DNA from: Desulfobacteraceae bacterium
GTDB lineage: Bacteria > Desulfobacterota > Desulfobacteria > Desulfobacterales > SURF-7
Direction of reading: 5' to 3'
DNA length: 63,060 nt
Assembly (NCBI GenBank): GCA_003599865.1
Contig: QZKS01000016.1
Coordinates: forward strand, 1 to 63,060
This document shows positions 1 to 9,106 of this stretch, piece by piece. A model generated the notes under the pieces. That model made no database searches. It was not told the DNA's origin and saw nothing but the letters and a program-made list of their open reading frames with translations. The position numbers and the translations under genes are program-made. Position 1 is the stretch's first letter; the number at the start of each line of letters is the position of its first letter.

Positions 1-2
1 AT

Positions 3-155
3 ATCACGCTGGAAATGCCCGAAGAAATCCGACCCTATAACTATAAAGATTCACAACAGAATCATTTTATCAAGGGGTTGTCAACACAAAATGATCCGGA
101 ATTTTCAGGCGGCAGCGGAATGAATGATTTTACAGCGGAGTCGCTCACTGTCTGA
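3..155 (+). CDS. C-terminal end of an unrecognised protein (5' truncated by window edge)
   Basis: An open frame enters from the left edge and ends at a TGA at 153-155, giving about 50 residues. The tail is acidic and polar with a Gly/Ser patch (FSGGSG) and ends in TAESLTV. No domain or motif is recognisable in the visible part. Its last codons lie inside the left arm of a long inverted repeat (120-218), so the repeat may act as its 3' end signal. The fragment is too short to tell whether the protein is soluble or exported. Confidence 0.4.
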   Translation: MTLEMPEEIRPYNYKDSQQNHFIKGLSTQNDPEFSGGSGMNDFTAESLTV

Positions 156-218
156 GTGGATCAGGGGGCTGTTTCCCTGATCTGCGAGTTTGAGCGACGG
201 AGTCGTAAAATTATTCAT
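120..218. repeat. Long nested inverted repeat at the 3' end of the first gene
   Basis: The outer arms 120-147 and 191-218 match at 22 of 28 positions when one is reverse-complemented; both ends (ATGAAT.ATTTTAC and GTCGCTCA) match almost perfectly. A second perfect 8-bp stem, GATCAGGG/CCCTGATC, lies inside at 159-166 and 175-182. The transcript could fold into one long hairpin. There is no T-run after it, so a classic Rho-independent terminator is doubtful; a small palindromic mobile element or REP-like unit is the alternative. The rest of the gap up to 505 shows no convincing gene. Confidence 0.6.
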
Positions 219-505
219 GCAGCGGGGTTTGCAGCGTGCTTATTTTATCGGCGGTGTTTTGGGCATAAAGCGGATGGTGAAGGTGTTAATGAATGGTATG
301 TTCGTTGTTTACATCCGATCCATGCTTGTGGTAAATTTGTCCCGTTCATGAATGACCTCACCGGGACCGGATACTTTGTGTCCGGTCTGAAATGCAATCT
401 GAAAAACAAAATTGATTCCGGTTTGCATCACCTGTCTTGAAGCAAGTTGGCGGAAACGTCCGTTAATCGCATGGAAAAAACCCAAACAAGAGGCATCGTT
501 GACCC

Positions 506-1591
506 ATGACCAGAACAGACCCTGAAATTGCTGATAGAATCAAAAAAGACATCCGGCTGTTTTTCCGGCATACGGATCTGAAACATGAAGCCATCCGTGA
601 ACTGGCCAACCTGTATTTCCAGCAGGAGGCGGCAAAACAGGCCGACGGCATGCAGGAGGGGGCCGCATCCCCGAAAGTTCCCCTTGAATCCGAACATGTG
701 GATGAGGCGTCTTTCCATCCCGTGGATCTGGACACGCTGCTGCGAACCGAAATCAAGCTGCCCTCCCTTCCGACCATATTCAGCCAGATCATCGATCTGA
801 TGAGTGATCCCAACAGCGATGCCAAGGATTTTTCCAACCTGATCAGCAAAGACCCGGCGCTTGCGGCCAGGCTTCTGAAAATCGTGAACAGCGCCTTTTA
901 CGGATACCGATCCAAAATCGACACCATCTCCCATGCGGTTATGATCATCGGGACCAGTGAGCTGTATTCCTTATGTCTCAGCACTTCGGTCCTGACCCTG
1001 TTTCATGATATTCCGTCCACCCTGGTGGACATGTCCTCTTTCTGGAAGCACAGTATCGGATGCGGCATGATTGCCAAAAAAATTGCCGCGCGCAGGGGTG
1101 AAACCAACCGCGAACGGTTTTTTGTGGCAGGGCTGCTCCATGATATCGGCAGGTTGATCATTTACAGCAGCCTGCCGGACCAGGCGCACGACATGCTCTC
1201 CTATGCCGCACAAAAAAAGGATCTGCTGTATCAGGCCGAAACCAGGGTATTGGGGTTTCATCATGCCGAGATCGGCGGCAAACTGCTGAAAAAATGGAAA
1301 CTGCCCGGCAAGCTGGCGGACGTGGTCCGGTTTCACCATCACCCGGAAGAATCCACGGAACCACTGGATACATCGATCATCCATGTTTCCGACATCCTGA
1401 TGAATGCCATGAAACTGGGGAGCAGCGGCGAACGGTTTGTACCTCCGCTGGATCCGGTCGCCTGGAAAACAACCGGCCTGACCGTTGATATGATGTCCGT
1501 CATTATTGAAGAAACCGCATCCCAGATTGAGGAGGTCAGCAACATCCTGATTCCCCGGAAACAGAAAGATCGCACGCAGCGGTATTACTAG
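506..1591 (+). CDS. HDOD domain signalling protein
   Basis: The 361-residue protein has a charged N-terminal stretch (1-75) and then an HDOD domain (about 78-290) opening with LPSLPTIFSQII. HDOD proteins act as cytosolic regulators, often in c-di-GMP, chemotaxis or stress circuits, and usually without proven hydrolase activity. Here an HD pair (H212, D213 in LLHDIGR) and later His clusters (FHHAEIG, FHHHPE) are kept, as in HD-GYP relatives, so residual metal binding is possible. No GYP motif is seen. It stands alone and converges with the HMA gene only 14 bases after its stop. The start is the first ATG of the frame; the upstream ribosome site is weak. Confidence 0.85.
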   Translation: MTRTDPEIADRIKKDIRLFFRHTDLKHEAIRELANLYFQQEAAKQADGMQEGAASPKVPLESEHVDEASFHPVDLDTLLRTEIKLPSLPTIFSQIIDLMSDPNSDAKDFSNLISKDPALAARLLKIVNSAFYGYRSKIDTISHAVMIIGTSELYSLCLSTSVLTLFHDIPSTLVDMSSFWKHSIGCGMIAKKIAARRGETNRERFFVAGLLHDIGRLIIYSSLPDQAHDMLSYAAQKKDLLYQAETRVLGFHHAEIGGKLLKKWKLPGKLADVVRFHHHPEESTEPLDTSIIHVSDILMNAMKLGSSGERFVPPLDPVAWKTTGLTVDMMSVIIEETASQIEEVSNILIPRKQKDRTQRYY

Positions 1592-1605
1592 TGGATACGG
1601 CTTCC

Positions 1606-1953
1606 TTATTCTGAATCCGTGCGGTCATATTTGCAGCAGCCCGGGAGTTTATCATAAACTTCCTGTTTGGCCTTGTGCATGGGGGTATCATGACCCGTGT
1701 TTGCAATGGCCATCTGAATGCTATGCACATTAGTTTTGGATGAGTCAAAGCCGACCGCCAGGATCTTTGTTTCCATGTTCCAGTCCGCAGCAGTCACGCC
1801 ATCAACCGACCTGGCCGCTGTTTCAATGCGGTTTTTGCATAGGTCGCAGTTGCCCTTTACCGCAAATTTTTCGGTTATGACGCTCTGGGCAAAAACAATG
1901 GCCGGTAGCAGAAAAAACACGAATAGAAAAGATGCTGTTTTGGTTTTCATCAT
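1606..1953 (-). CDS. Exported HMA-domain metal-binding protein
   Basis: This 115-residue protein has a signal peptide (about 1-22, cleavage near AQS) and one heavy-metal-associated fold with the metal-binding GNCDLC motif (C36, C39). A second Cys pair (GCC, C106-C107) lies near the C-terminus, where HMA proteins of this exported type often carry extra thiols. It probably binds Cu(I) or a similar soft metal in the periplasm. It is the last gene of the leftward efflux operon, 42 bases after the adaptor stop, with AGGAGG-like spacing before its ATG. A role as a metallochaperone delivering metal to the pump is inferred from family and position. Confidence 0.85.
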   Translation of the reverse strand: MMKTKTASFLFVFFLLPAIVFAQSVITEKFAVKGNCDLCKNRIETAARSVDGVTAADWNMETKILAVGFDSSKTNVHSIQMAIANTGHDTPMHKAKQEVYDKLPGCCKYDRTDSE

Positions 1954-1995
1954 GATCCTCCTTGGATAATAAAAATAACAACTGCAACCATAAAC

Positions 1996-3783
1996 CTACT
2001 GAATTGTCTCCGTGACTTCACCGCAGGTCAGCATGGATTGCCCGTAATACGGATTTTTAACGTCCCTGTCCAGGCTCAGCCAGTCTGCTCCTTTGTTATC
2101 ATCGGCCATGGGGCAATGCTGAATATGGATTGTTTTGTCCATGGGCCGGAATGACCGGGTCATTGCGATCATGGTTGCCGACACGTGCTGAAATGCCTTT
2201 CGCAATTCTTCCAAGCCCTGATAGTGAGGGACATGTTCCAGGGCTTTGACCAGATCACGGCTGAATGTCATCCATGCGTCGTGTGACGGACCTAAAAACA
2301 CCGCCATATCAACCTTGTCCAGGCCGGCCTGCATCCGGACGGCCGCTTTTTGTGCTTCCGCAAAGTTGCCAGACACCAGGGCATCCTTGAATGCCAAGTA
2401 TGCGGCATAAAGAGGCCAAAGTTCATCCCTGGCCTCCTGACCGATGGACAAGGGACCGGCAGCCGCTGTTTTGGCCGGTTTTTCCGGTACGGCGGGTATT
2501 TTGACATCCCCATGGTTATGCCCGGTCATCGCCGGTCCGCCTTCCGGACTCATCATGCTGGGCTTGCCGGCCAATTGTGCCGCGGCATCAATGCTGAATG
2601 TTCCGCTGAGGGCAATTTCCTCCCCGATCTGCAGGCCGTCTTCCACAACATAGCTCTCCCCCAGCGACGGTCCCAGCGTAACCTCACGCATGCTGAAGTT
2701 CACCCCTTTGTCCGATTTGTTTTTCACATACACCACCGATCGCTTTCCCGTCCACATGACGGCTGTTTTCGGAACCGCCATGACCTTGGTTTTTGCCGGC
2801 AACCGGACCTGCACCGTTCCGGTTACAAACATTTCCGGTTTCAGTTTTGCCTCGCTGTTTTGTATTTCCACCCTTGCTTTTGACACACGGGTTTTGGGAT
2901 CGATGACCGGATCCAGATAAGCGATCTTTCCCTGAAAGGTTTCTCCCGGCAGGGACGCAACGATAAATTCAACCGTGTCGCCTTTTTGAATCCATGACAT
3001 GTCCGATTCATATACATCAAACAGCACCCAGACCTTTGAAAGGTCGGTTATTTCAAAAATGGCTTTACCTCTTTCGATATAATCCCCCGGATTCACCATT
3101 TTTTGGGTTACATACCCGGTAGCGTCCGCCTGAACCGGGAACCGGGTCTGAATTTTTTCCGATTTCAGGATTTCTTCCACCTGTTGATCGGAAAGTTTCC
3201 AGTTTTTAAGTTTTGCTTTGGCTGCCTTGAACAATAAAGGCTGTGTTTCTTTTATTTTCCGGGCTTCGAACAATTCTTCCTGGGCCGTTACCAGTTCCGG
3301 TGAATAGATGTGGGCGATGGTTTGTCCTTTGTTTACAAATTCCCCTGTAAAATTGACAACCAGCGTTTCAATCCTGCCGGGAATATGGGAAGACTGGGAA
3401 AACACAAGACGCTGATCCGCCTGCACCTTTCCATTCAGCCGCACCGTTTTTACCGGGTCCACGGCCGTGACCCGCGCCGTACCGACACCGGCCAGCTGCA
3501 TGGCCGCGGGCGACATGCTGATGGCCATGGGGTCGGACCGGTCGTCGTCCCGGCTTTCCAGCGGAATCAGATCCATGCCGCAGATGGGGCAATCCCCCGG
3601 TTCATTCTGCCGGATTTGCGGATGCATGGAGCAGGTCCAGATGGTTTTTCCCGTTTTTTCCACCACGTGCGGACGCTCATCCACCGGTTTTTGTGCTGAA
3701 CCGTCAAATAACAGCCAGCCGATCACCAGCCCGGTGAGCAGGCTGAGCGCAGCCATGATGATGGTTTTTCTATTGTTTTTCAT
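1996..3783 (-). CDS. cusB: RND efflux periplasmic adaptor, CusB-like, with metal-binding N-terminus and DUF3347 tail
   Basis: The 595-residue membrane fusion protein links the inner-membrane pump to the outer-membrane channel. It has an N-terminal membrane anchor (about 9-26) and a heavy-metal-binding domain at 48-75 with C51, H54, C65, C68 and M70 (CSMHP...CPICGM). The HlyD-type barrel-sandwich and beta-barrel region follows (about 100-410). A His/Gly/Met-rich linker (GHNHG) leads to a C-terminal DUF3347-type domain (about 440-595) with HCPMA and LTCGE. The metal domain and tail fit Cu/Ag efflux. Its start overlaps the end of the channel gene by 14 bases, so translation is probably coupled. 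Confidence 0.92.
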   Translation of the reverse strand: MKNNRKTIIMAALSLLTGLVIGWLLFDGSAQKPVDERPHVVEKTGKTIWTCSMHPQIRQNEPGDCPICGMDLIPLESRDDDRSDPMAISMSPAAMQLAGVGTARVTAVDPVKTVRLNGKVQADQRLVFSQSSHIPGRIETLVVNFTGEFVNKGQTIAHIYSPELVTAQEELFEARKIKETQPLLFKAAKAKLKNWKLSDQQVEEILKSEKIQTRFPVQADATGYVTQKMVNPGDYIERGKAIFEITDLSKVWVLFDVYESDMSWIQKGDTVEFIVASLPGETFQGKIAYLDPVIDPKTRVSKARVEIQNSEAKLKPEMFVTGTVQVRLPAKTKVMAVPKTAVMWTGKRSVVYVKNKSDKGVNFSMREVTLGPSLGESYVVEDGLQIGEEIALSGTFSIDAAAQLAGKPSMMSPEGGPAMTGHNHGDVKIPAVPEKPAKTAAAGPLSIGQEARDELWPLYAAYLAFKDALVSGNFAEAQKAAVRMQAGLDKVDMAVFLGPSHDAWMTFSRDLVKALEHVPHYQGLEELRKAFQHVSATMIAMTRSFRPMDKTIHIQHCPMADDNKGADWLSLDRDVKNPYYGQSMLTCGEVTETIQ

Positions 3784-5008
3784 CTGAATCCGTTCTCCCG
3801 GTCAAGACCTTGAGTTTCGCCAGGCCGATCTGATATTGAACCTCCGCCGTGGCTTTCATCTTTTCGTAGCTCAGCAGCTCCTGCCGCATATCCAGCAGTT
3901 CTTCGAACCCTTTGCCGGAGTTGCTGTAGGCGGAAAAAAGAAGGCCAAGAGCATGCCGTGTGGTCCGGATCTGCTGTTCATAAAGCGCGAGCATCTGCCG
4001 TTGCTGTTCAAGTTCAAACCAGGCCATTTCATAGTTTGACGTAAGTGTGTTGGCCAACTCCTCTTTTTGAAGAGAATAGCTCTTTTTCATGAATTGCGCT
4101 TCTTTTACCGCCCCTCTGTATTTTGCCCGAAAAATGGGGATGCTCACCGAAACTTCGGCCATGATTTCATCCATTCCATCGTCCTCCAAGGCATATTCAT
4201 AGGCAAGCCCTACGCCGAACCTTGGAAGACCATTCTTGTATGCCGCCTGCTCACTTGCTCTGCCGGCTTTTAATTTCAAGTCCAGCTCTTTCAAACCTGG
4301 ATTGCCGCTGATCAGGGAATCCTTTAACGTGCCGACAGGCATGGGATCTATGACAAGGGAATCGCTGACGGAAACCGGTTCATTCACATCCCTGTTCAGC
4401 AGTTTGTTAAACGTGGTCAGATATGGTTTTTCTTTTGCATTTAAAATACCAAGGTTCGTTATCGCATCTTTCTGCCTTATGTCCACGCGAAGCACATCCA
4501 CCATGGGACCGGCCCCGTTTTCAAACTTTTTGGTCGCAATGGCATTATATGATTTCAGGATTTCGATGTTTTCCTTTTCAATCCCCTGTATTCGCTTGAT
4601 CTCAAAGAGAGGGTAATAGGCTGATGCAACTTGGAAATACAAGGTGTTCCGGGCATCGATGAACGCCTGGAATCTGGCTTCAGCCATTAACGCTGCGGTA
4701 TTGCCCTGTGCCTTCAAGGCTCCGAACCAGGGGAACATCTGGCTTAAGGCAAACCTTGTTTTTTTTGCGCCTGACCCTGAAGCTTCCGGGTCCATGAAGT
4801 AGCTGAAGGAAAATTCCGGGTCGGGCAGCGTGTTTACCTGAGGCACGACCTGCATTGCCGCTTCATATTCCTTGTACATCGCTTTCAGCCCTGGATTGTC
4901 GGACGCGGCAATTTTAAAGTAGTCATCAAGGCTCTGGGCATAACTCAAGACGCCGTCAAAAAAAAACATCAATGATAGGATAAAGATTAGGTTAAGGTAT
5001 TTTTTCAT
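3770..5008 (-). CDS. cusC: TolC-family outer-membrane channel of the metal efflux system (CusC/CzcC-like)
   Basis: The 412-residue protein has a signal peptide (about 1-25, ending SYAQS) and two repeated outer-membrane efflux domains rich in long amphipathic helices, the family pattern for a trimeric beta-barrel with a periplasmic tunnel. The length is normal for the family. It overlaps the pump gene upstream by 4 bases (ATGA) and the adaptor gene downstream by 14, which places it inside one tightly coupled operon. It should form the exit duct of the tripartite pump. The metal cannot be read from this subunit; the Cu/Ag guess rests on its partners. Confidence 0.9.
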   Translation of the reverse strand: MKKYLNLIFILSLMFFFDGVLSYAQSLDDYFKIAASDNPGLKAMYKEYEAAMQVVPQVNTLPDPEFSFSYFMDPEASGSGAKKTRFALSQMFPWFGALKAQGNTAALMAEARFQAFIDARNTLYFQVASAYYPLFEIKRIQGIEKENIEILKSYNAIATKKFENGAGPMVDVLRVDIRQKDAITNLGILNAKEKPYLTTFNKLLNRDVNEPVSVSDSLVIDPMPVGTLKDSLISGNPGLKELDLKLKAGRASEQAAYKNGLPRFGVGLAYEYALEDDGMDEIMAEVSVSIPIFRAKYRGAVKEAQFMKKSYSLQKEELANTLTSNYEMAWFELEQQRQMLALYEQQIRTTRHALGLLFSAYSNSGKGFEELLDMRQELLSYEKMKATAEVQYQIGLAKLKVLTGRTDSDEKQ

Positions 5009-8000
5009 GATGCTCTCTTTTTCAGGTTATACTCTTCACGGATGCAATACAGCGTCGGCACGATGAAATAGGTGATGGCCGCAGCCAGCATGCCCCCGAA
5101 CTGGGGGATGGCCATAGGAGCCATGATGTCCGATCCCCGCCCGGTAGACGTGAGCACCGGCAACAGGGCAATGATGGTGGTGGCCGAGGTCATCACAGCG
5201 GGCTTGATTCTTCTCCGGCCTGCTTCGATCACGGCATCTCTTATGCCTTTCCGGGAATCGGGGCGGTTTTTTTCAAAACTCTGGTCGATATACGTTCCCA
5301 TCAGCACCCCGTCATCGGTGGCCAGACCGAACAGGGCGATAAACCCGACCCACACCGCCACACTGAGGTTGATGGTGTGCATGTGGAAAAGCCCCCTTAT
5401 GTTTGTGCCGAACAGGGAAAAATCGGCAAACCAGCTCTGGCCATACAGCCAGAGCATGATAAAGCCTCCGCTGAATGCCATGGCGATTCCGCTGAAAATC
5501 ATCAGGGACGTGGTGATGGACCTGAACTGGAAATAGAGGATGAGAAAAACAATGGTCAGAACAAGGGGTATGATGAAGGCCAGCCGTTTTTCGGCCCGTA
5601 TCTGGTTTTCATAGCTCCCTGAAAATTTATACGTCACCCCGGCAGGAACGGTTAATTCGCCGCCGGCAATTCTGCTTTGAATGGTTTTCTGGGCATCTTC
5701 GACCACATCCACTTCGGCAAAGCCGGCCTTTTTGTCGAAAAGCACATAGCTCACCAGAAAGCTGTCTTCACTTTTAATCATCTGCGGCCCGCGCACATAA
5801 TTTATATCCACCACCTGCGCCAGGGGGATCTGGGTGCCGGAAGGCGTGGGTATGGAAATTTGGGCCAGGGATTCCGGGTTATCGCGAAGCTCCCTCGGGT
5901 ATCTGACGCGCACGGGGAATCGCTCACGGCCTTCCACGGTTGAGGTGATTTTCATGCCGCCGATGGCTGTTTCAATCACCTGTTGGACATCCTCTATGGT
6001 GAGCCCGTAACGTGATATTTTCTCCCGGTTGATGTTCAGTAAGAGGTAAGGCTGTCCAATGATCCTGTCGGCAAAGGCGGCTTCTGCTTTTACCGACGGC
6101 ACGTCTTTAAGGATGGCTTCCAGCTGGAGCCCGAAACGTTCAATGGTAGCAAGATTCTGGCCGTACACTTTGATGCCCATGGGGGCCCGCATTCCTGTTT
6201 GAAGCATCACCAGCCGCGTTTCGATGGGCTGAAGTTTCGGTGCGGACGTCACGCCCGGTATTTTGGTCACCTTCACGATCTCGTTCCAGATATCATCCGG
6301 CGATGCAATATGAGAACGCCAGTTGCGGAAATAAAGCCCGTCTTTATCCTCAATCAGGTCTGCTTTGCCCACGCCTTTGTTCAGGGCTTCTTCATTGGTG
6401 AAGCTGTCTCCATGAACCGTGATGAAGCGATCGTCGCGGTCTGTCTTGAACCGCATACGGCGGCCTTTTTCGTTCAGCACATACTCTGATTTGTAGTTGA
6501 TGACATTCTCATACATGGAAATAGGGGCCGGATCCAGGGCTGACTCCGTTCTCCCGAATTTTCCGACGGTGAGGGCAACTTCGGGGATGCCGGTGAGGAG
6601 CATGTCCAGCTGCCCCAGCACCTTCCGGTTGTATTCAATGCCGGAATGGGGCATGGATGTGGGCATTAGAAGAAAGCTACCTTCACCCAGAGACGGCATA
6701 AACTCTTTTCCGATCCCGGGAAAGGCATGGGTCATGGCTGACCAGGCTCTGGTCGTTCGAATATTTAAGCCCGTCTGATCCCATCCCTTTGCGACAAAAC
6801 CGAAAACCGTGTGGAATCCAAGCCAGATTATAAGACCGCAGACGATAAGTGAGGAGGGGATGAGAAGAAATTTCACCTTATGATCAAGGCACCATCGGAG
6901 AATGTGGTCGTAGTAATACTCCAGAACGGCAAAAAAACCTAAAATCAGACTCACCAGAAGGGCCACGAACAGAATGTTCAAGACGATACTTTTTCCAGGC
7001 CCCAAAGGAAGCCAGTAAACAGACAGAATCCATATAACAGCCAGAACCACAATAATCAGTTCGGAATGCTGGAACAGCGGGTGATGCCATCGTTGTGACG
7101 ATTTTTCAGGGAAGTTATAGAACAGCTTGAACAGCCCGGAGCAGGAAAGGAGAACGAGCACCGTTCCGGCCCACAGGAACCCTGCAAACAGGGAGATGAT
7201 ACCGGTCATCAGAAGCAGCCCGTTCACCACTAATCCAATCCGCCGGGTCCTGATGCGAAAACCGAAAAACCAGTGGGCAAAGGTGGGCAGTATCAACAGT
7301 GCGACAATCAAGGCGGCGATCAGTGCAAAGGTTTTTGTAAACGCAAGGGGGCCGAACAGTTTGCCTTCGGCCGCTTCCATGGTGAAAACCGGAATAAAAC
7401 TGACGATGGTGGTGGATACGGCCGTGAGGATGGCGGAAGATACCTCCGATGCGCCTTTGTAAACGGTTTCCATCAGTTTCTGCCCGGCAGGGGCTTCGTT
7501 GATGTGCTTGATGACGTTTTCAGACAATATGATTCCCAGATCCACCATGGTGCCGATGGCAATGGCAATGCCGGACAAGGCCACGATATTGGCATCCACA
7601 CCGAAGTACCGCATGGCGATGAACACCATAAGGACCGCAATGGGCAGCAGGCTTGCGATCATCACGGATGCGCGCAGGTTGTAGATCATCACGATGATCA
7701 CCAGGATGGTGATGAGAATCTGAAGGGAAATGGCTTCTTCCAGGGTGCCCAGTGTTTCATGGATCAATTCGGACCGGTCGTAGAAGGGCACGATGGTCAG
7801 CCGGCTTTCAACGCCGTTTGCCAGGGTTTTTTTGGGAAGGCCGGGACCCATGGCCTTGATTTTTTCTTTCACATGGTTGATCACCTGCAATGGGTTTGCA
7901 CCGAAACGGGCCACCACAACCCCGCCGACGACTTCCGCGCCGTCTTTATCCAGAACGCCTCTCCGGGCGGCAGGTCCCAGCGATACCCTGCCGATATCTT

Positions 8001-8829
8001 TGATAAGAATCGGCACATTATCCTGCACCGCAACCACCGCTTTTTCAATGTCTTCGATGTTCTTGATATATCCCAAGCCACGGATCAGGTATTCGGCCTG
8101 ATTGATTTCAATGGTTTCCGCACCCACATCCCTGTTGGATTTCTGCACTGCCATCATGACGCCGCTCAATGGGATATTGTAAGATTTCAGCGCATCGGGA
8201 TTGACGTCGATCTGGTATTCCTGCACAAAACCGCCGATGGACGCCACTTCCGAAACGCCTTCTACTGCATTGAGACCGTATTTGACATAGAAATCCTGAA
8301 CAGCGCGTATTTCATGGAGATCCCAGCCCCCTGTGGGCTTACCGTCTTTGTCCCTTCCTTCAATGGTGTACCAGTACACCTGACCCAAAGCGGTGGCATC
8401 CGGTCCCAGGGTGGGTTGAACACCTTCCGGCAAAAGGCCTGAGGGTATGGAGCTGAGTTTTTCCAGGATTCGTGAGCGTGACCAGTAAAATTCGATTTCT
8501 TCATTGAAAATAATGTAAATGCTTGAAAACCCGAACATGGATGTGCTTCGGATGGTCTTGACCCCGGAAATGCCGAGCAGATAGGTGGTCAAAGGGTAGG
8601 AAATCTGATCTTCCATGTCCTGTGGGGATCGACCCTGCCACTCGGTGAAAACAATCTGCTGATTTTCGCCGATATCGGGAATGGCATCAACAGGCACAGG
8701 ATCGGAAGGCAGTGCCCCGATCTGCCAGCCGAACGGGGCCGTGACAATGCCCCAGGCAATAAAGCCGGTGAGGATGAGCACGGTGACCAGTGTGTTCTCC
8801 AGAAAATATTGAATAATCTTATTCAGCAT
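5005..8829 (-). CDS. cusA: Heavy-metal RND efflux pump (CusA/CzcA family), enlarged
   Basis: This is the proton-driven inner-membrane pump of the tripartite system. It shows the family N-terminal signature (AIPDIGENQQIVFTEW, GRSPQDMEDQISYPL) and the HME-type helix-4 motif with D430 and E437 (GTMVDLGIILSENV), which has the same Asp-x6-Glu spacing as CusA. At 1274 residues it is about 200 longer than usual; most of the excess is a hydrophobic stretch at roughly 525-700 with several added membrane segments. A Met-rich porter segment (VMLQTGMRAPMG) suits Cu(I)/Ag(I), but the substrate is inferred. It is first in the operon (pump, channel, adaptor, HMA protein). The 277-base gap upstream holds its promoter and, on the other strand, a sigma-54 site. 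Confidence 0.92.
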   Translation of the reverse strand: MLNKIIQYFLENTLVTVLILTGFIAWGIVTAPFGWQIGALPSDPVPVDAIPDIGENQQIVFTEWQGRSPQDMEDQISYPLTTYLLGISGVKTIRSTSMFGFSSIYIIFNEEIEFYWSRSRILEKLSSIPSGLLPEGVQPTLGPDATALGQVYWYTIEGRDKDGKPTGGWDLHEIRAVQDFYVKYGLNAVEGVSEVASIGGFVQEYQIDVNPDALKSYNIPLSGVMMAVQKSNRDVGAETIEINQAEYLIRGLGYIKNIEDIEKAVVAVQDNVPILIKDIGRVSLGPAARRGVLDKDGAEVVGGVVVARFGANPLQVINHVKEKIKAMGPGLPKKTLANGVESRLTIVPFYDRSELIHETLGTLEEAISLQILITILVIIVMIYNLRASVMIASLLPIAVLMVFIAMRYFGVDANIVALSGIAIAIGTMVDLGIILSENVIKHINEAPAGQKLMETVYKGASEVSSAILTAVSTTIVSFIPVFTMEAAEGKLFGPLAFTKTFALIAALIVALLILPTFAHWFFGFRIRTRRIGLVVNGLLLMTGIISLFAGFLWAGTVLVLLSCSGLFKLFYNFPEKSSQRWHHPLFQHSELIIVVLAVIWILSVYWLPLGPGKSIVLNILFVALLVSLILGFFAVLEYYYDHILRWCLDHKVKFLLIPSSLIVCGLIIWLGFHTVFGFVAKGWDQTGLNIRTTRAWSAMTHAFPGIGKEFMPSLGEGSFLLMPTSMPHSGIEYNRKVLGQLDMLLTGIPEVALTVGKFGRTESALDPAPISMYENVINYKSEYVLNEKGRRMRFKTDRDDRFITVHGDSFTNEEALNKGVGKADLIEDKDGLYFRNWRSHIASPDDIWNEIVKVTKIPGVTSAPKLQPIETRLVMLQTGMRAPMGIKVYGQNLATIERFGLQLEAILKDVPSVKAEAAFADRIIGQPYLLLNINREKISRYGLTIEDVQQVIETAIGGMKITSTVEGRERFPVRVRYPRELRDNPESLAQISIPTPSGTQIPLAQVVDINYVRGPQMIKSEDSFLVSYVLFDKKAGFAEVDVVEDAQKTIQSRIAGGELTVPAGVTYKFSGSYENQIRAEKRLAFIIPLVLTIVFLILYFQFRSITTSLMIFSGIAMAFSGGFIMLWLYGQSWFADFSLFGTNIRGLFHMHTINLSVAVWVGFIALFGLATDDGVLMGTYIDQSFEKNRPDSRKGIRDAVIEAGRRRIKPAVMTSATTIIALLPVLTSTGRGSDIMAPMAIPQFGGMLAAAITYFIVPTLYCIREEYNLKKRAS

Positions 8830-9010
8830 ATCGAATATAATGAACCGACGTCACAACCGGAAAGGTAAAGATGAAAAGGATAAGATCTTGCTTTTTTTAG
8901 ATAAGACTATATGCAAAAGTTGATTGTGCGTCAACAGCATTTTGGATGCGATATGTAGAGCGCTGTTTGAGAGGATTGTCGCTATGGACTATTTGGATTC
9001 CTGCCAGGCT

Positions 9011-9026
9011 TGGCACATAAAATGCT
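9011..9026 (+). promoter_or_regulatory. Sigma-54 (-24/-12) promoter for the first GANC gene
   Basis: TGGCACATAAAATGCT matches the RpoN consensus TGGCACG-N4-TTGCW, with GG and GC at the required 10-base separation. Transcription would start near 9038, leaving a 70-base leader before the ATG at 9107. The gap lies between the leftward metal pump operon and the rightward small gene. No activator site was recognised. Confidence 0.6.
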
Positions 9027-9106
9027 AAAGCATATAAACTATCCCGGAAAATTAATCCGAATGTAATAGTACCTTCACCAATAATCGCAAAACAAAGGAG
9101 AATAAA

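Noticed and set aside
294-308. TGGTATGTTCGTTGT as a sigma-54 site before the HDOD gene
   Set aside because: The -12 element lacks GC (GT instead) and it lies about 200 bases from the gene.
156-440. Open frame of 94 codons right after the first gene
   Set aside because: It begins with a GTG inside the inverted repeat, has no ribosome site, and its protein shows no recognisable pattern; it is treated as non-coding.
7273-8442. A 389-codon plus-strand frame, His- and Asp-rich
   Set aside because: It is antisense to the efflux pump gene; the His-rich look comes from the complement of Val, Met and Ile codons.
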